Both the position numbers and the translations under genes were made by a program. The notes under the pieces were generated by a model. The model worked only from the letters and a program-made list of their open reading frames with translations, made no database searches and was not told the DNA's origin. Shown here in pieces: positions 55,087-64,000 of a stretch of DNA of 64,000 nt; within the stretch, counting starts at the first letter, position 1; each line of letters starts with the position of its first letter. The stretch spans positions 1 through 64,000 of the forward strand of contig RGFZ01000003.1 in NCBI GenBank assembly GCA_010024875.1, read 5' to 3'. The stretch comes from Oxalobacteraceae bacterium (lineage in GTDB: Bacteria; Pseudomonadota; Gammaproteobacteria; Burkholderiales; Burkholderiaceae_D).

Positions 55087-56151
55087 TTACTTGACCACCT
55101 GCGACAGCTCGCCCTTCTTGTATTTCTCTGCCATCTTATCGAGCGGTAACGGTTTGATCTTCGCAGCCTGACCTTCGCAACCGAAAGACAGATACCGTGC
55201 CTTGCAGATATTCATCGCAGCTTCACGAGCGGGCTTCAGATAATCGCGGGGATCGAACTTCGAAGGATTTTCTGACAAATAACGGCGAACCGCTGCCGTC
55301 ATTGCAAGACGGATGTCAGTATCGATATTGATCTTACGCACACCGTGCTTGATACCTTCCTGAATTTCTTCGACTGGCACACCATAGGTTTCTTTCATGT
55401 CGCCACCGAATTGACGAATCTCCGCGAGCAATTCTTGCGGCACGCTGGATGAACCATGCATCACCAAGTGCGTATTAGGAATGCGCTGATGAATTTCCTT
55501 GATGCGGTCAATCGCGAGAATATCGCCGGTAGGCTTGCGGGAGAATTTGTACGCACCGTGACTGGTGCCGATCGCAATCGCCAGCGCATCGCACTGGGTC
55601 TGACGAACAAAATCTGCAGCCTGTCCTGCATCGGTCAGCAGTTGCTCGCGAGTCATCGTACCCTCGGCGCCATGCCCGTCTTCCTTGTCGCCCTTCATGG
55701 TCTCCAGCGAACCGAGCACGCCAAGTTCAGCCTCGACGGTGACACCGATCGCATGCGAGAACTCGACAACCTTTCTGGATACATCGACGTTGTACTCGTA
55801 GCTGGCGACTGACTTGCCATCTTCCTCAAGCGAGCCATCCATCATGACCGATGAGAAGCCTGATTTGATCGCCGCCATGCAAACCGCGGGCGACTGGCCG
55901 TGATCCTGGTGCATCACGATGGGAATATGAGGATAGGCTTCGACTGCGGCTGATATCAGATGACGCAAGAACGCTTCGCCCGCATATTTACGAGCGCCCG
56001 CCGATGCCTGCATGATCACCGGCGCACCGATTTCATCAGCAGCGGCCATGATCGCCGACACTTGCTCAAGATTGTTCACATTGAAAGCCGGCAGACCGTA
56101 GCCGTTTTCCGCGGCATGGTCAAGCAGCTGGCGCATTGATACGAGAGGCAT
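55087..56151 (-). CDS. fba: Fructose-bisphosphate aldolase, class II
   Basis: 354 residues, zinc aldolase of glycolysis/gluconeogenesis. The zinc site begins at HQDHG (81-85); [14 protein letters not shown] and the C-terminal [19 protein letters not shown] follow. AGGAG is 9 nt before the ATG. Part of the pgk-pyk-fba block. Confidence 0.95.
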   Translation of the reverse strand: MPLVSMRQLLDHAAENGYGLPAFNVNNLEQVSAIMAAADEIGAPVIMQASAGARKYAGEAFLRHLISAAVEAYPHIPIVMHQDHGQSPAVCMAAIKSGFSSVMMDGSLEEDGKSVASYEYNVDVSRKVVEFSHAIGVTVEAELGVLGSLETMKGDKEDGHGAEGTMTREQLLTDAGQAADFVRQTQCDALAIAIGTSHGAYKFSRKPTGDILAIDRIKEIHQRIPNTHLVMHGSSSVPQELLAEIRQFGGDMKETYGVPVEEIQEGIKHGVRKINIDTDIRLAMTAAVRRYLSENPSKFDPRDYLKPAREAAMNICKARYLSFGCEGQAAKIKPLPLDKMAEKYKKGELSQVVK

Positions 56152-56234
56152 TACGGAGTCTCCTGATCAGATTGAAACAAATAAAAGAGGCATTAAATGA
56201 TGGAATAAATTAAAAACCAAACTAAATTCAGCGA

Positions 56235-57677
56235 TTAGCGATCACCGATTTTGGTGATCTTCAGGGCATTGGTGCCGCCGACCTGCCCCATGGGCTCACC
56301 CCAGGCGATGACGATCATGTCATCCTTCTTCACCAGCCCCTTGGCAAGCAGCAGATCCTCCGCAGCCTTGAGCACGGATTCGCGGTCACTCGCGGCAGGA
56401 TTGAGTTCGAAAGTATGCACATTGCGGTACAGCGAAGCCTTGCGTTGCGTTGCACGGCTGGGTGTCATCGCGTAGATAGGCATGTCGATATTGTGACGAC
56501 TCATCCAGAGAGGCGTCGAGCCGGACTCGGTCAACGCGACGATGGCGCGCGCGCGCAAATGGTAGGCAGTGAACAGTGCGCCGTAGGCAATCGATTGATC
56601 AATTCGCGTGAAGGTCACATTCAGGAAATCTGTGTCCAGCGACAGATGCTCGGCCTTTTCAGCCTCTGCGCAGACGGCCGCCATCATCTCGACCGTCTCG
56701 ACGGGGTACTTGCCCGCCGCTGTCTCGGCCGAGGTCATCACGGCATCTGTGCCATCAAGCACGGCGTTCGCTACATCCGATACTTCCGCTCGCGTGGGAA
56801 CGGCGTTCTGGATCATTGACTCCATCATCTGCGTCGCCGTAATCGCCAGCTTGTTCGAGTGACGCGCCATGCGGATCATGCGCTTTTGCAGCGCCGGCAC
56901 AGCGGCATTGCCGACCTCCACCGCGAGATCACCGCGCGCAACCATGATGCCATCCGAAGCGTCCAGAATTTCTTGCAAAGCAGGAATCGCTTCGGCCCGC
57001 TCAATCTTGGCGATCATGCGGGGTTTGGTCATTTTATTTTCATCGGCAGCGATGTTTGCCAGTTGGCGCGCCATGACCATATCGGTCGCACTCTTTGGGA
57101 AAGACACCGCAATGTAGTCTGCGCCCAGATGTAACGCGGTCTTGATGTCTTCCATATCTTTGGCAGTTAATGCCGGCGCGGACAAACCGCCGCCCTGCCG
57201 ATTAATGCCCTTGTTGTTGGACAGCTCACCGCCGATCTTCACCGTGGTGAAGATCTCGCTGCCCTTCACCCGATCAACCGTCAGCACGATCAAACCATCA
57301 TTAAGCAACAATACATCGCCGGGCTTGAGATCGTTTGGCAATTCTTTGTAATCAAGTCCAACGCGCTGCTGATTTCCCAAATCACAGGCCGCATCAAGAA
57401 TGAACACATCGCCTTTAGCAAGCTCGATCTTGCCCTCGCTGAATTTGCCGATGCGGATCTTCGGGCCTTGCAAGTCAGCCATGATCGCTATCTCGCGCCC
57501 GCAGGCAGCGGCCGCGTCTCGCACCATCTGTGCGCGGGCCACATGATCCTCTGCTTTGCCATGAGAGAAATTCAGTCGCACCACATCGACGCCGGCGGCG
57601 ATCATCCGTTGCAACGTATCGAAAGTGCTGGAAGCAGGGCCGATAGTAGCAACGATCTTGGTGGCGCGCTGTTTCAT
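56235..57677 (-). CDS. pyk: Pyruvate kinase
   Basis: 480 residues. ATIGPASSTFDTLQRMIAAGVDVVRLNFSHG opens the barrel; MIAKIERAEAIPALQEILDASDGIMVARGDL is the active-site signature with Lys and the metal Glu, and TSAETAAGKYPVETV follows. It makes pyruvate and ATP from PEP and ADP. Lies between pgk and fba. Confidence 0.96.
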   Translation of the reverse strand: MKQRATKIVATIGPASSTFDTLQRMIAAGVDVVRLNFSHGKAEDHVARAQMVRDAAAACGREIAIMADLQGPKIRIGKFSEGKIELAKGDVFILDAACDLGNQQRVGLDYKELPNDLKPGDVLLLNDGLIVLTVDRVKGSEIFTTVKIGGELSNNKGINRQGGGLSAPALTAKDMEDIKTALHLGADYIAVSFPKSATDMVMARQLANIAADENKMTKPRMIAKIERAEAIPALQEILDASDGIMVARGDLAVEVGNAAVPALQKRMIRMARHSNKLAITATQMMESMIQNAVPTRAEVSDVANAVLDGTDAVMTSAETAAGKYPVETVEMMAAVCAEAEKAEHLSLDTDFLNVTFTRIDQSIAYGALFTAYHLRARAIVALTESGSTPLWMSRHNIDMPIYAMTPSRATQRKASLYRNVHTFELNPAASDRESVLKAAEDLLLAKGLVKKDDMIVIAWGEPMGQVGGTNALKITKIGDR

Positions 57678-57688
57678 GATGATCCAGT

Positions 57689-58879
57689 TTAGTGAGAGCG
57701 ATGCTCTAAGATTTCAACGGCGGGAAGCACTTTACCTTCTAAAAATTCCAGAAAAGCGCCGCCGCCAGTAGAGATATAACCGATCTTGTCGGCGATACCG
57801 TATTTGGCAATCGCTGCCAGCGTGTCACCACCACCGGCAATCGAGAAGCCTTTTGATTGCGCGATCGCCATGGCCAGCGTTTTGGTGCCTTCACCAAACT
57901 GGTCGAATTCGAACACGCCGACTGGACCATTCCAGACAATGGTGCCCGCATCCAGCAATTGCGTGGCCAGCTGCTTCGCGGTCTGTGGACCGATATCGAG
58001 AATCATATCGTCCTCTGCCACATCCTCAACCGACTTCACGGTTGCCGCAGCGTTCGCAGAAAATTCTTTCGCACACACCACATCTACCGGGATCGGTACC
58101 GACGCGCCACGCGCGATCATCATCTCATTAATGGCCTTCGCTTCAGCGACCAGATCCGGCTCGGCCAGCGATTTACCGATCGGCAGACCGGCGGCCAGCA
58201 TGAAGGTGTTCGCAATGCCGCCACCGACGATCAGACGATCCACCTTATCAGCCAGTGATTTGAGAATGGTGAGCTTGGTCGATACTTTAGATCCCGCAAC
58301 AATAGCCACCAGCGGATGCGCGGGTTTACCCAGCGCCTTGCCAAGAGCATCCAGTTCGGCCGCCAGGAGCGGGCCGGCGCACGCAATCGGCGCGAATTTG
58401 GCAATGCCGTGCGTCGTCGCCTCGGCACGGTGCGCAGTACCGAACGCATCGTTCACGTACACATCGCACAGTGCCGCCATTTTTTTTGCGAGGTCATCAC
58501 TGTTCTTTTTTTCGCCCTTGTTCACCCGGCAGTTTTCCAGCAGCACGACCTCTCCCGGGGCAAGCTCCACGCCATCGACCCAGTCAGCCTTCAGCGGCAC
58601 AGGACGGCTCAACAATTCGGACAGGCGCTTCGCGATCGGTGCGAGACTGTCTTGCGGCTTGAATTCGCCCTCGGTCGGGCGACCCAGATGAGAAGTCACC
58701 ATCACCGCAGCGCCAGCCCCCAGCGCGGCCTGAATCGCAGGAACCGATGCACGAATGCGCGTATCTTCGGTGATGTTGCCAGCGTCATCCTGCGGTACGT
58801 TCAGATCGGCGCGAATGAAAACACGCTTGCCGCGCAGCTTGTCTTGCTGCACTAGGTCGCTCAGTCGGTTGAAACGCAT
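57689..58879 (-). CDS. pgk: Phosphoglycerate kinase
   Basis: 396 residues. The signature [32 protein letters not shown] and the C-terminal [17 protein letters not shown] are typical. ATG at 58879 is preferred over 58912; neither has a strong ribosome site. First gene of the pgk-pyk-fba-purC-purE-purK-tsaC series, all on the minus strand. Confidence 0.95.
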   Translation of the reverse strand: MRFNRLSDLVQQDKLRGKRVFIRADLNVPQDDAGNITEDTRIRASVPAIQAALGAGAAVMVTSHLGRPTEGEFKPQDSLAPIAKRLSELLSRPVPLKADWVDGVELAPGEVVLLENCRVNKGEKKNSDDLAKKMAALCDVYVNDAFGTAHRAEATTHGIAKFAPIACAGPLLAAELDALGKALGKPAHPLVAIVAGSKVSTKLTILKSLADKVDRLIVGGGIANTFMLAAGLPIGKSLAEPDLVAEAKAINEMMIARGASVPIPVDVVCAKEFSANAAATVKSVEDVAEDDMILDIGPQTAKQLATQLLDAGTIVWNGPVGVFEFDQFGEGTKTLAMAIAQSKGFSIAGGGDTLAAIAKYGIADKIGYISTGGGAFLEFLEGKVLPAVEILEHRSH

Positions 58880-59387
58880 GGCGGGGGTCGTGGGCGGGTT
58901 GGAAAACCGCATATTTTACCGCAGCCCATCCACCCAAAGTCCGTTGTCAGACCGGCATGACCCCAGCCAATTCAGCCCCCTCCAAACGGCCAGACAACGC
59001 ATTGCGTGATGCATGAGCGATGCACCGGGGGGACACGCACCTCACATATCAGCGTCGGCTCTCCGCACTCATTCCGAGAGAAATTCATCAACGACAGAAT
59101 CTGGTCCGCACACAGGGGGACGATAAGATCCATGCAGGTGACGGCAAAGACACGATGAGCTGCGGTCAAGGCGATGATCGTTTGTATGGCGGCGATGACA
59201 ATGATTATTTTTTGGTGATGAGGGTAATGATTTACGAGAGACAGGCAACCGCATTGATGCGCTGAAGGTTGGTCATGGATCAGAGATCCTTACTGAATCC
59301 GAGCATGACAAGCTTGATCTGATCGCCTCGGGGCTCAGTAAACTCAATTCGTCATATCGATCTTTGCAGCGAGTGACCCGACTCACC
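58880..59387. other. Gap between pgk and azlD
   Basis: 508 nt. Apart from the RTX-repeat remnant at 59107-59340, I see no supported gene, hairpin or promoter. Confidence 0.5.
59107..59340 (+). pseudogene. Remnant of an RTX-type calcium-binding repeat protein
   Basis: The plus strand encodes consecutive nonapeptide-like units: GDDKIHAGDGKDTMSCGQGDDRLYGGDDNDYF, in which GDGxDxx and GGDxxDxx patterns of hemolysin-type calcium-binding repeats are clear. At a run of six T (59208-59213) the frame breaks; one base later the reading resumes as GDEGND, followed by residues like those after RTX repeats (RIDALKVGHGSEILTESEHDKLDLIASG). No start, signal or full domain is present. I interpret it as the decayed end of a larger secreted protein gene. 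Confidence 0.65.
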
Positions 59388-59708
59388 TTAGGCCAGTTGC
59401 CGCAAAACCGTGAACACGATCATCCCAAACACCAACGTCGCCAGCACATGCCGTGTCCACAAAAAGAAGGCGATCGCGGCTACGCCGGCGATCAGCTTGA
59501 TGTTCGTCCATGACAGCGACACGGCGCCGTCAGACACCAGCAGATCTGGCGCAACGATGGCAGCCAGTGCGACAGCGGGTACATAACCCAGCGCATGCTG
59601 AAGCCACGCGGGCATGCGCGAGCCGGCGAGCAGAAAGAAAAAACCGCGCGTGAGAAACGTCGTCGCCGCCATCATGGCCATCAGCAGCAGATACTCGAAG
59701 GCGCTCAC
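59388..59708 (-). CDS. azlD: AzlD-domain membrane protein
   Basis: 106 residues with about three hydrophobic segments (YLLLMAMMAATTFLTRGFFFLLAG, LGYVPAVALAAIVAPDLL, ATLVFGMIVFTVLRQL). Small partner of AzlC in branched-chain amino-acid export. The start is GTG at 59708, overlapping the azlC stop (GTGA). Confidence 0.87.
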   Translation of the reverse strand: MSAFEYLLLMAMMAATTFLTRGFFFLLAGSRMPAWLQHALGYVPAVALAAIVAPDLLVSDGAVSLSWTNIKLIAGVAAIAFFLWTRHVLATLVFGMIVFTVLRQLA

Positions 59709-60448
59709 GATACGTTGCTTTCCGTATCCGGTGAACTGGTTACCCGATCAGCCACGACCGCCGCCGCAATGCCACCGACGATGGCAACGACCAGACCCAG
59801 CTTGTACGGAACACCAACCGCCGCCACCGAAATCACACACGCCACCACCACACCCATCAGTGTCGCCACATTCACGATCAGCGGTATCGTCATCCCCAGC
59901 AAGACCAAGGTGCCCGCAAAACCAATGCCCCAGTTGGTCGGTATCTGGCTTGCGAGCAGGATGCCGATCAGACTACCGATCTCCCACGCCCACCAGGTCG
60001 AGTACGCCAGACCTTTGAAGTACCCGAGCTTGCCCGCCGGCTTGCCCATGGTGTGCACTGGGAAGCGCTGGGGAAAGAAAGCCATTACCAGATCGGCGTT
60101 GAAGTATCCGTACCAAAGCCGTCGGGTCCAGTGCAGGTGTGCAAAATGAGGACCGACCACCGCGCTAAAGATCACGAAACGAAAATTCACCAATAACGTG
60201 GTGAGGACGATCACCCAGATCGGCGCGCCCGCGACGATTAGCGGCAGCGCCGCCAACTGCGCCGACCCAGCGTAGACAATCACCGTCATGGCGATGGCCT
60301 GCCAGATCGACAAGCCCGACTGCACCAGCACCATGCCTGTGACTGCTCCCCACGCGAGCAGGCCGGGCATGGCCGGGGCGCAGGTGCGTATACCGTCTTT
60401 CAAGGCGGTTTTTTCACGGTCAGCCTGATCGGCCGGCAAGGGATTCAT
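59705..60448 (-). CDS. azlC: AzlC-family branched-chain amino-acid exporter
   Basis: 247 residues (251 if the GTG at 60463 is used). Typical AzlC helices include LSIWQAIAMTVIVYAGSAQLAALPLIVAGAPIWVIVLTTLLVNFRFVIFSAVVGPHF. With AzlD it exports branched-chain amino acids or analogues. The ilvE gene for branched-chain aminotransferase lies divergently upstream, so the two may be functionally linked (inference). Confidence 0.9.
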   Translation of the reverse strand: MNPLPADQADREKTALKDGIRTCAPAMPGLLAWGAVTGMVLVQSGLSIWQAIAMTVIVYAGSAQLAALPLIVAGAPIWVIVLTTLLVNFRFVIFSAVVGPHFAHLHWTRRLWYGYFNADLVMAFFPQRFPVHTMGKPAGKLGYFKGLAYSTWWAWEIGSLIGILLASQIPTNWGIGFAGTLVLLGMTIPLIVNVATLMGVVVACVISVAAVGVPYKLGLVVAIVGGIAAAVVADRVTSSPDTESNVS

Positions 60449-60586
60449 CGTTCGAAATGTCACATCGGCGGCCGGGATAGAGCCGGTATTCTACTCAAGC
60501 CGCTACCAGCGCCATTTCTGACCTATCGGGAAACGGGCTGAATCCGCTAAAATCGCAGGTTTGAAATACTGACTGGAGAATCTGAC

Positions 60587-61507
60587 ATGTCCATGGCTGA
60601 CCGCGACGGAAAAATCTGGAAAGACGGCCAACTGGTCGACTGGCGCGATGCCACTTTGCACATGCTTACTCACAGCCTGCACTACGGTATGGCGGTATTC
60701 GAGGGTATCCGTGCCTACAACACAGTCAATGGCACCGCGATTTTCCGCCTGAAGGAACATACACAGCGGCTGTACAACTCGGCCAAGATCTTCCAGATGA
60801 AGGTCCCGTTCGACATGGAGACCTTGATCGAAGCGCAGAAAGAGGTTGTGCGCGCGAACAAACTAGAAAGCTGCTACCTGCGCCCGCTGGTCTGGATCGG
60901 TTCCGAGAAAATGGGCGTATCCGCGCGCGGCAACACGATTCATGTGGCGATCGCCGCATGGCCCTGGGGCGCGTATCTCGGCGAAGAAGGTCTGGCCAAG
61001 GGTATACGCGTGAAGACATCGTCCTACACCCGGCATCACGTCAATGTGTCGATGGTGCGCGCAAAGGCCAGCGGTTATTACATCAATTCCATTCTCGCAA
61101 ATCAGGAAGTGACCGCCGATGGCTATGACGAGGCGCTGCTGCTTGATACCGAAGGTTATGTATCGGAGGGCGCGGGCGAAAACGTGTTCATTATCAAGAA
61201 TGGCCGTATCTACACCCCCGATCTCGCCAGCTGCCTCGATGGCATCACCCGTGATTCCGTCGTGACACTGGCGCGCGACATGGGTATCGAGGTGATCGAG
61301 AAACGGATCACGCGCGACGAAGTGTATTGCGCAGACGAAGCATTCTTCACGGGCACGGCAGCGGAAGTGACGCCGATCCGTGAGCTGGATGGCCGAACGA
61401 TCGGTACCGGAAGCCGCGGCCCGGTCACTGAAAAGCTTCAATCGATGTTCTTTGATGTGGTCGGCGGCAAGGCGGAGAAGTATCGCCACTGGCTGACCAA
61501 GGTGTGA
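60587..61507 (+). CDS. ilvE: Branched-chain amino-acid aminotransferase
   Basis: 306 residues, PLP class IV transaminase. WKDGQLVDWRDATLHMLTHSLHYGMAVFEGIRAY at the N-terminus, KASGYYINSILANQEV (the catalytic Lys) and EGYVSEGAGENVFIIKNGRIYTP are all present. GGAG before the ATG supports the start, and TAAAAT at 60548-60553 may be its -10 box. The zinc-finger gene follows 28 nt downstream. Confidence 0.95.
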   Translation: MSMADRDGKIWKDGQLVDWRDATLHMLTHSLHYGMAVFEGIRAYNTVNGTAIFRLKEHTQRLYNSAKIFQMKVPFDMETLIEAQKEVVRANKLESCYLRPLVWIGSEKMGVSARGNTIHVAIAAWPWGAYLGEEGLAKGIRVKTSSYTRHHVNVSMVRAKASGYYINSILANQEVTADGYDEALLLDTEGYVSEGAGENVFIIKNGRIYTPDLASCLDGITRDSVVTLARDMGIEVIEKRITRDEVYCADEAFFTGTAAEVTPIRELDGRTIGTGSRGPVTEKLQSMFFDVVGGKAEKYRHWLTKV

Positions 61508-61535
61508 TGCGTCGAACTGACCGGAGCGCTGAATC

Positions 61536-61736
61536 ATGACCGAGCTGACACAGAGCACAACCGTCGAACTCGACAGCAAGGACCTGCCGGCTTATTGTCC
61601 CAACCCGGCCATGCCGATCTGGTCCTCGCATCCGCGCGTGTTCCTCGATTTTGCTGCGAATGGGCTCGCACGCTGCCCCTATTGCAGCACCACGTACCGG
61701 CTCAAGCCCGGCGCTGTCGCACATCACGGCCACTGA
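61536..61736 (+). CDS. zf-CHCC zinc-finger protein
   Basis: 66 residues. Cys21, His32, Cys47 and Cys50 (CPNPAMPIWSSH, CPYC) form the CHCC zinc site of the NDUFS6-like family. Function unknown. It follows ilvE in the same transcript. Confidence 0.85.
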   Translation: MTELTQSTTVELDSKDLPAYCPNPAMPIWSSHPRVFLDFAANGLARCPYCSTTYRLKPGAVAHHGH

Positions 61737-61786
61737 TACCGCTGACCGGAACCCCGGCGCTGCCCTCGTCCCGGACCTCGAACATC

Positions 61787-62227
61787 ATGCCCTCTGACCC
61801 AGCAAAACTACTAGCAAGCGCCGAAGACGTCGAGCATGCGTTCTACGATGCGATCGCTCGCGCCGATCTCGATAGCCTGATGGCACTGTGGGCAGACGAT
61901 GAAGAGATCATCTGCGTGCATCCCGGCGCGCCCAGACTGCAAGGTCATACTGCGATCCGCGAATCCTGGGAGATGATCTTCGAGCGCGGCCCGGTGCATA
62001 TTCGACCGCGCCATCTGCACGTGACGCACAACATGACCTGCTCGGTGCATAACCTGATCGAAGAAGTAAAAACACCCGATGATCCAGACTGGCAGGAAGC
62101 ACATATCCTCGCCACTAACGTCTACCTGAAAACGCCACATGGCTGGCGCATCGTCATGCATCATGCCTCCATCGCACCGGGTAAACCGGCCGATGAGCCG
62201 GCCTCTTCCGCAGCGCTGCTGCACTGA
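61787..62227 (+). CDS. NTF2-like (SnoaL-type) protein
   Basis: 146 residues. AEDVEHAFYDAIARADLDSLMALWADDEEIICVHPGAPRLQGHTAIRESWEMIF is the NTF2-like cone fold common to DUF4440/SnoaL proteins. The ATG at 61787 is preferred over 61595, whose upstream residues read as non-coding. No enzyme can be assigned. Confidence 0.82.
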   Translation: MPSDPAKLLASAEDVEHAFYDAIARADLDSLMALWADDEEIICVHPGAPRLQGHTAIRESWEMIFERGPVHIRPRHLHVTHNMTCSVHNLIEEVKTPDDPDWQEAHILATNVYLKTPHGWRIVMHHASIAPGKPADEPASSAALLH

Positions 62228-62239
62228 GCGGGGACGCGG

Positions 62240-63232
62240 GTGAGCGACTATATCGCCCCTCGCTGGCTGCCCGGCGGCCATCTTCAGACCATTTACCCAG
62301 CCAAGTTCATTCGGCCTCCCGACCTCACGCTGAAGCGCGAACGCTGGGATACGCCGGACGGAGATTTCATCGATGTCGATTTTGTCGAAGGCCTGCCCGG
62401 CAAGCCGATGCTCGTGCTGTTCCATGGGCTCGAGGGCTCCTCGGACAGCCACTATGCGCGCTCGATTCTGAAACATATCGAGGGGCTGGGCTGGTCGGGC
62501 GCGGTGCCGCACTTCCGAGGCTGTTCAGGCGAGATCAATCGAGCGCCCCGCTTCTATCATTCTGGCGACTCGGTTGAGGTGGACTGGATACTGCACAAGA
62601 TGGCACTGCATCCGTTGTCGCGCAATGCGTCGAATTTTTTTGCGGCCGGCGTTTCACTTGGGGGCAACGCCTTGTTGCGCTGGTTGGGCGAGTATCCGGA
62701 AGATTCAGGCTTTGTCGAGGCTGCCTGCGCGATCTCGGCGCCGCTTGATCTCGCCGCCGGCGGCGCGGCGCTATCGCGCCGACTGAACATGGTGTACACG
62801 CGCGTGTTTCTGCAAACGCTCAAACCCAAGTGTCTGCGGAAGCTCGAGCAGTTTCCAGGCTTGTTCGACGCAGATCGGATGCTGGCCGCACGCGACCTAT
62901 ATGAGTTCGACAATGTTGTTACCGCACCGCTGCATGGCTACCGAGACACGAATGATTACTGGGAGCGCGCCAGCGCCAAGCAGGTGCTTTCGTCGATTAC
63001 CGTGCCCACGCTAGTCCTCAATGCGCGCAATGATCCTTTTCTGCCCGCGCGCCATTTACCGCGCAGCGCAGCACGATCGGTAATACTCGAATATCCAGCG
63101 CAGGGTGGCCATGTGGGTTTCGCGGGCGGGCGGCCTCCGGGCGCGCTCAGCTGGCTGCCGCAGCGTATCGTGAAATTCTTGTCTGGCCAGGTCGCGCTGC
63201 GCGAGCACGATCATCTGGCGCTGACCGACTGA
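62240..63232 (+). CDS. YheT-type alpha/beta hydrolase
   Basis: 330 residues. PRWLPGGHLQTIYPAKF near the N-terminus and LFHGLEGSSDSHYARSI are the YheT/ABHD signature. The nucleophile Ser is in GVSLGGNALL, the Asp in NARNDPFLP, and the His in GGHVGFAGG. The substrate is unknown. The start is GTG at 62240. Confidence 0.88.
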   Translation: MSDYIAPRWLPGGHLQTIYPAKFIRPPDLTLKRERWDTPDGDFIDVDFVEGLPGKPMLVLFHGLEGSSDSHYARSILKHIEGLGWSGAVPHFRGCSGEINRAPRFYHSGDSVEVDWILHKMALHPLSRNASNFFAAGVSLGGNALLRWLGEYPEDSGFVEAACAISAPLDLAAGGAALSRRLNMVYTRVFLQTLKPKCLRKLEQFPGLFDADRMLAARDLYEFDNVVTAPLHGYRDTNDYWERASAKQVLSSITVPTLVLNARNDPFLPARHLPRSAARSVILEYPAQGGHVGFAGGRPPGALSWLPQRIVKFLSGQVALREHDHLALTD

Positions 63233-63245
63233 GAAACGCCTTGCG

Positions 63246-63854
63246 ATGGATGAAGCGGTCAAACTTGCTATCGCCAAATGGCCTAACGTGCCCCACTGTT
63301 ACGGTTGGCTCGCGCTTGACGCACGTGGGTCATTCCGTATGCGAGACGATGCTGCGCAGGCCGCGAACTTGACAGGTGATGTGATTCGTCATCCCGCACT
63401 GCTTGGTTTTATCTTCCGCAACTATGGCTGTGACGATCGTGGTGCCTGGTTTTTCCAGAATGGTCCGCAGCGCGTCTATGTAGAGCTGGAGGCGACGCCC
63501 TTCATCGCGCGCACCGACCCCAAGCTGGGCTTCGTGACGCACGATGGCGAGCCAATGGGCAAGATCAGCAAAACTTACTTGACCGGTGATGGCCGGCTGC
63601 TGCTTCAGTCCGACGACAAGATCGCGATGCTGGACGATCGTGACCTCGCGGAGTGTCTGCCGCGCTTTACCCTCAATGGCATGCCTTGTGACGATGCCGC
63701 TCTGACGTTCTGGCTGGCATCATCCACATCATCGGACAAGTTGCGGCTCTCGTTCAGCGATAACTCAGTGAATATCGAACGGATATCGTCAGAGCAATTG
63801 GAACAACGCTTCGGATTTGTTGCTCATCCAAGCCGGCTGAGCAAGAGCGCCTGA
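63246..63854 (+). CDS. Unrecognised conserved protein next to yheT
   Basis: 202 residues, soluble, no signal or membrane segment. N-terminal AIAKWPNVPHCYGWLALDARGSFRMRDD, a central GFIFRNYGCDDRGAWFFQNGPQRVYVELEATPF and a C-terminal ERISSEQLEQRFGF are visible. It follows yheT by 13 nt, likely in one transcript. I recall such proteins beside YheT in Burkholderiales but no function. Confidence 0.7.
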   Translation: MDEAVKLAIAKWPNVPHCYGWLALDARGSFRMRDDAAQAANLTGDVIRHPALLGFIFRNYGCDDRGAWFFQNGPQRVYVELEATPFIARTDPKLGFVTHDGEPMGKISKTYLTGDGRLLLQSDDKIAMLDDRDLAECLPRFTLNGMPCDDAALTFWLASSTSSDKLRLSFSDNSVNIERISSEQLEQRFGFVAHPSRLSKSA

Positions 63855-63876
63855 AGAGGTGTCTTCTTAAGCGACA

Positions 63877-64000
63877 TCAGCGTTTTTTTGATTTCTCCAT
63901 CATCTCGCGCCAGCTCATTTGCAGCTCTCTCTCGCGCGCATCAATCATCGCCTGATCATAAAACGATGCGTCAGATGCGCCGCGCGCCAGCCTCAGCTGC
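63877..64000 (-). CDS. Partial C-terminus of an unrecognised protein
   Basis: The last 40 codons before the right edge, with the stop at 63877-63879. It ends in a charged helical tail (FYDQAMIDARERELQMSWREMMEKSKKR). The start is outside the window. Family unknown. Confidence 0.6.
   Translation of the reverse strand, partial: QLRLARGASDASFYDQAMIDARERELQMSWREMMEKSKKR

Noticed and set aside
1-64000. CRISPR arrays, rRNA, tRNA, insertion sequences
   Set aside because: No regularly spaced repeats, RNA cloverleaf or transposase pair was seen by eye.

Overview
The window is about 64 kb of ordinary, densely coded chromosome from a betaproteobacterium, most likely a member of the Burkholderiales and plausibly of the Oxalobacteraceae or a near relative (inference from gene content, not from a marker tree). 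The main pointers are three separate polyhydroxyalkanoate (PHA) genes (a phasin, a PHA-system family protein and an intracellular depolymerase), a DUF1841 protein, an RsxB-like ferredoxin next to nth, and the block pgk-pyk-fba-purC-purE-purK-tsaC, an order I associate with this group. I found no rRNA, tRNA, CRISPR array, prophage, insertion sequence or plasmid function.

Layout. 1-1.4 kb: the 5' edge of a possible Rpn/transposase-family gene and a penicillin-binding endopeptidase. 1.6-5.7 kb: a five-gene minus-strand operon (histone-deacetylase-like amidohydrolase, EamA transporter, thioesterase, nitroreductase, tartrate/malate-type dehydrogenase), with overlapping or nearly abutting genes. 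5.9-13.4 kb: phasin, a membrane protein, a molybdopterin-binding-domain protein, an EI24 membrane protein, an FKBP isomerase, a PHA-system protein, a 2-hydroxyacid dehydrogenase, a stand-alone LutC, and a 7Fe ferredoxin with a ferredoxin-NADP reductase-like flavoprotein. 13.4-17.1 kb: a TonB-dependent receptor with PepSY and DUF2946 partners, probably for metal or metal-chelate uptake. 17.5-23.7 kb: PHA depolymerase, rsxB-nth, DUF1841, two small c-type cytochromes, and a MoxR/VWA pair. 23.8-28.2 kb: topoisomerase IV, parE and parC.

29.6-41.2 kb is the main accessory region: a complete tad/Flp type IVb pilus locus of 13 genes in one direction (flp, tadV/cpaA, cpaB, rcpA, a small lipoprotein, tadG, two tadE-like genes, tadZ, tadA, tadB, tadC, tadD). 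The 58-codon pilin gene and the real C-terminal half of TadG are easily missed. tadG carries a frameshift, and its C-terminal part has a long Gly/Ser/Asn/Thr-rich insert.

41.5-54 kb holds a Cu(I) P-type ATPase and single housekeeping genes (thpR, tcdA, an MFS transporter, pdxH, cfa, msrA, a DUF6882 protein, a truncated AMP-binding protein, a flavin reductase). 51.3-58.9 kb is the glycolysis/purine block. A decayed RTX-type calcium-binding repeat remnant lies at about 59.1 kb. The rest holds azlCD, ilvE with a zinc-finger gene, an NTF2-like protein, a YheT-type hydrolase, an unrecognised protein, and the 3' end of a gene cut by the right edge.

I did not find a clearly new system. The observations most worth a second look are the broken tadG with its Gly-rich insert, the RTX remnant, the palindrome inside the putative phaZ promoter spacer, a pair of REP-like elements upstream of purC, and the N-terminal-only AMP-binding protein.
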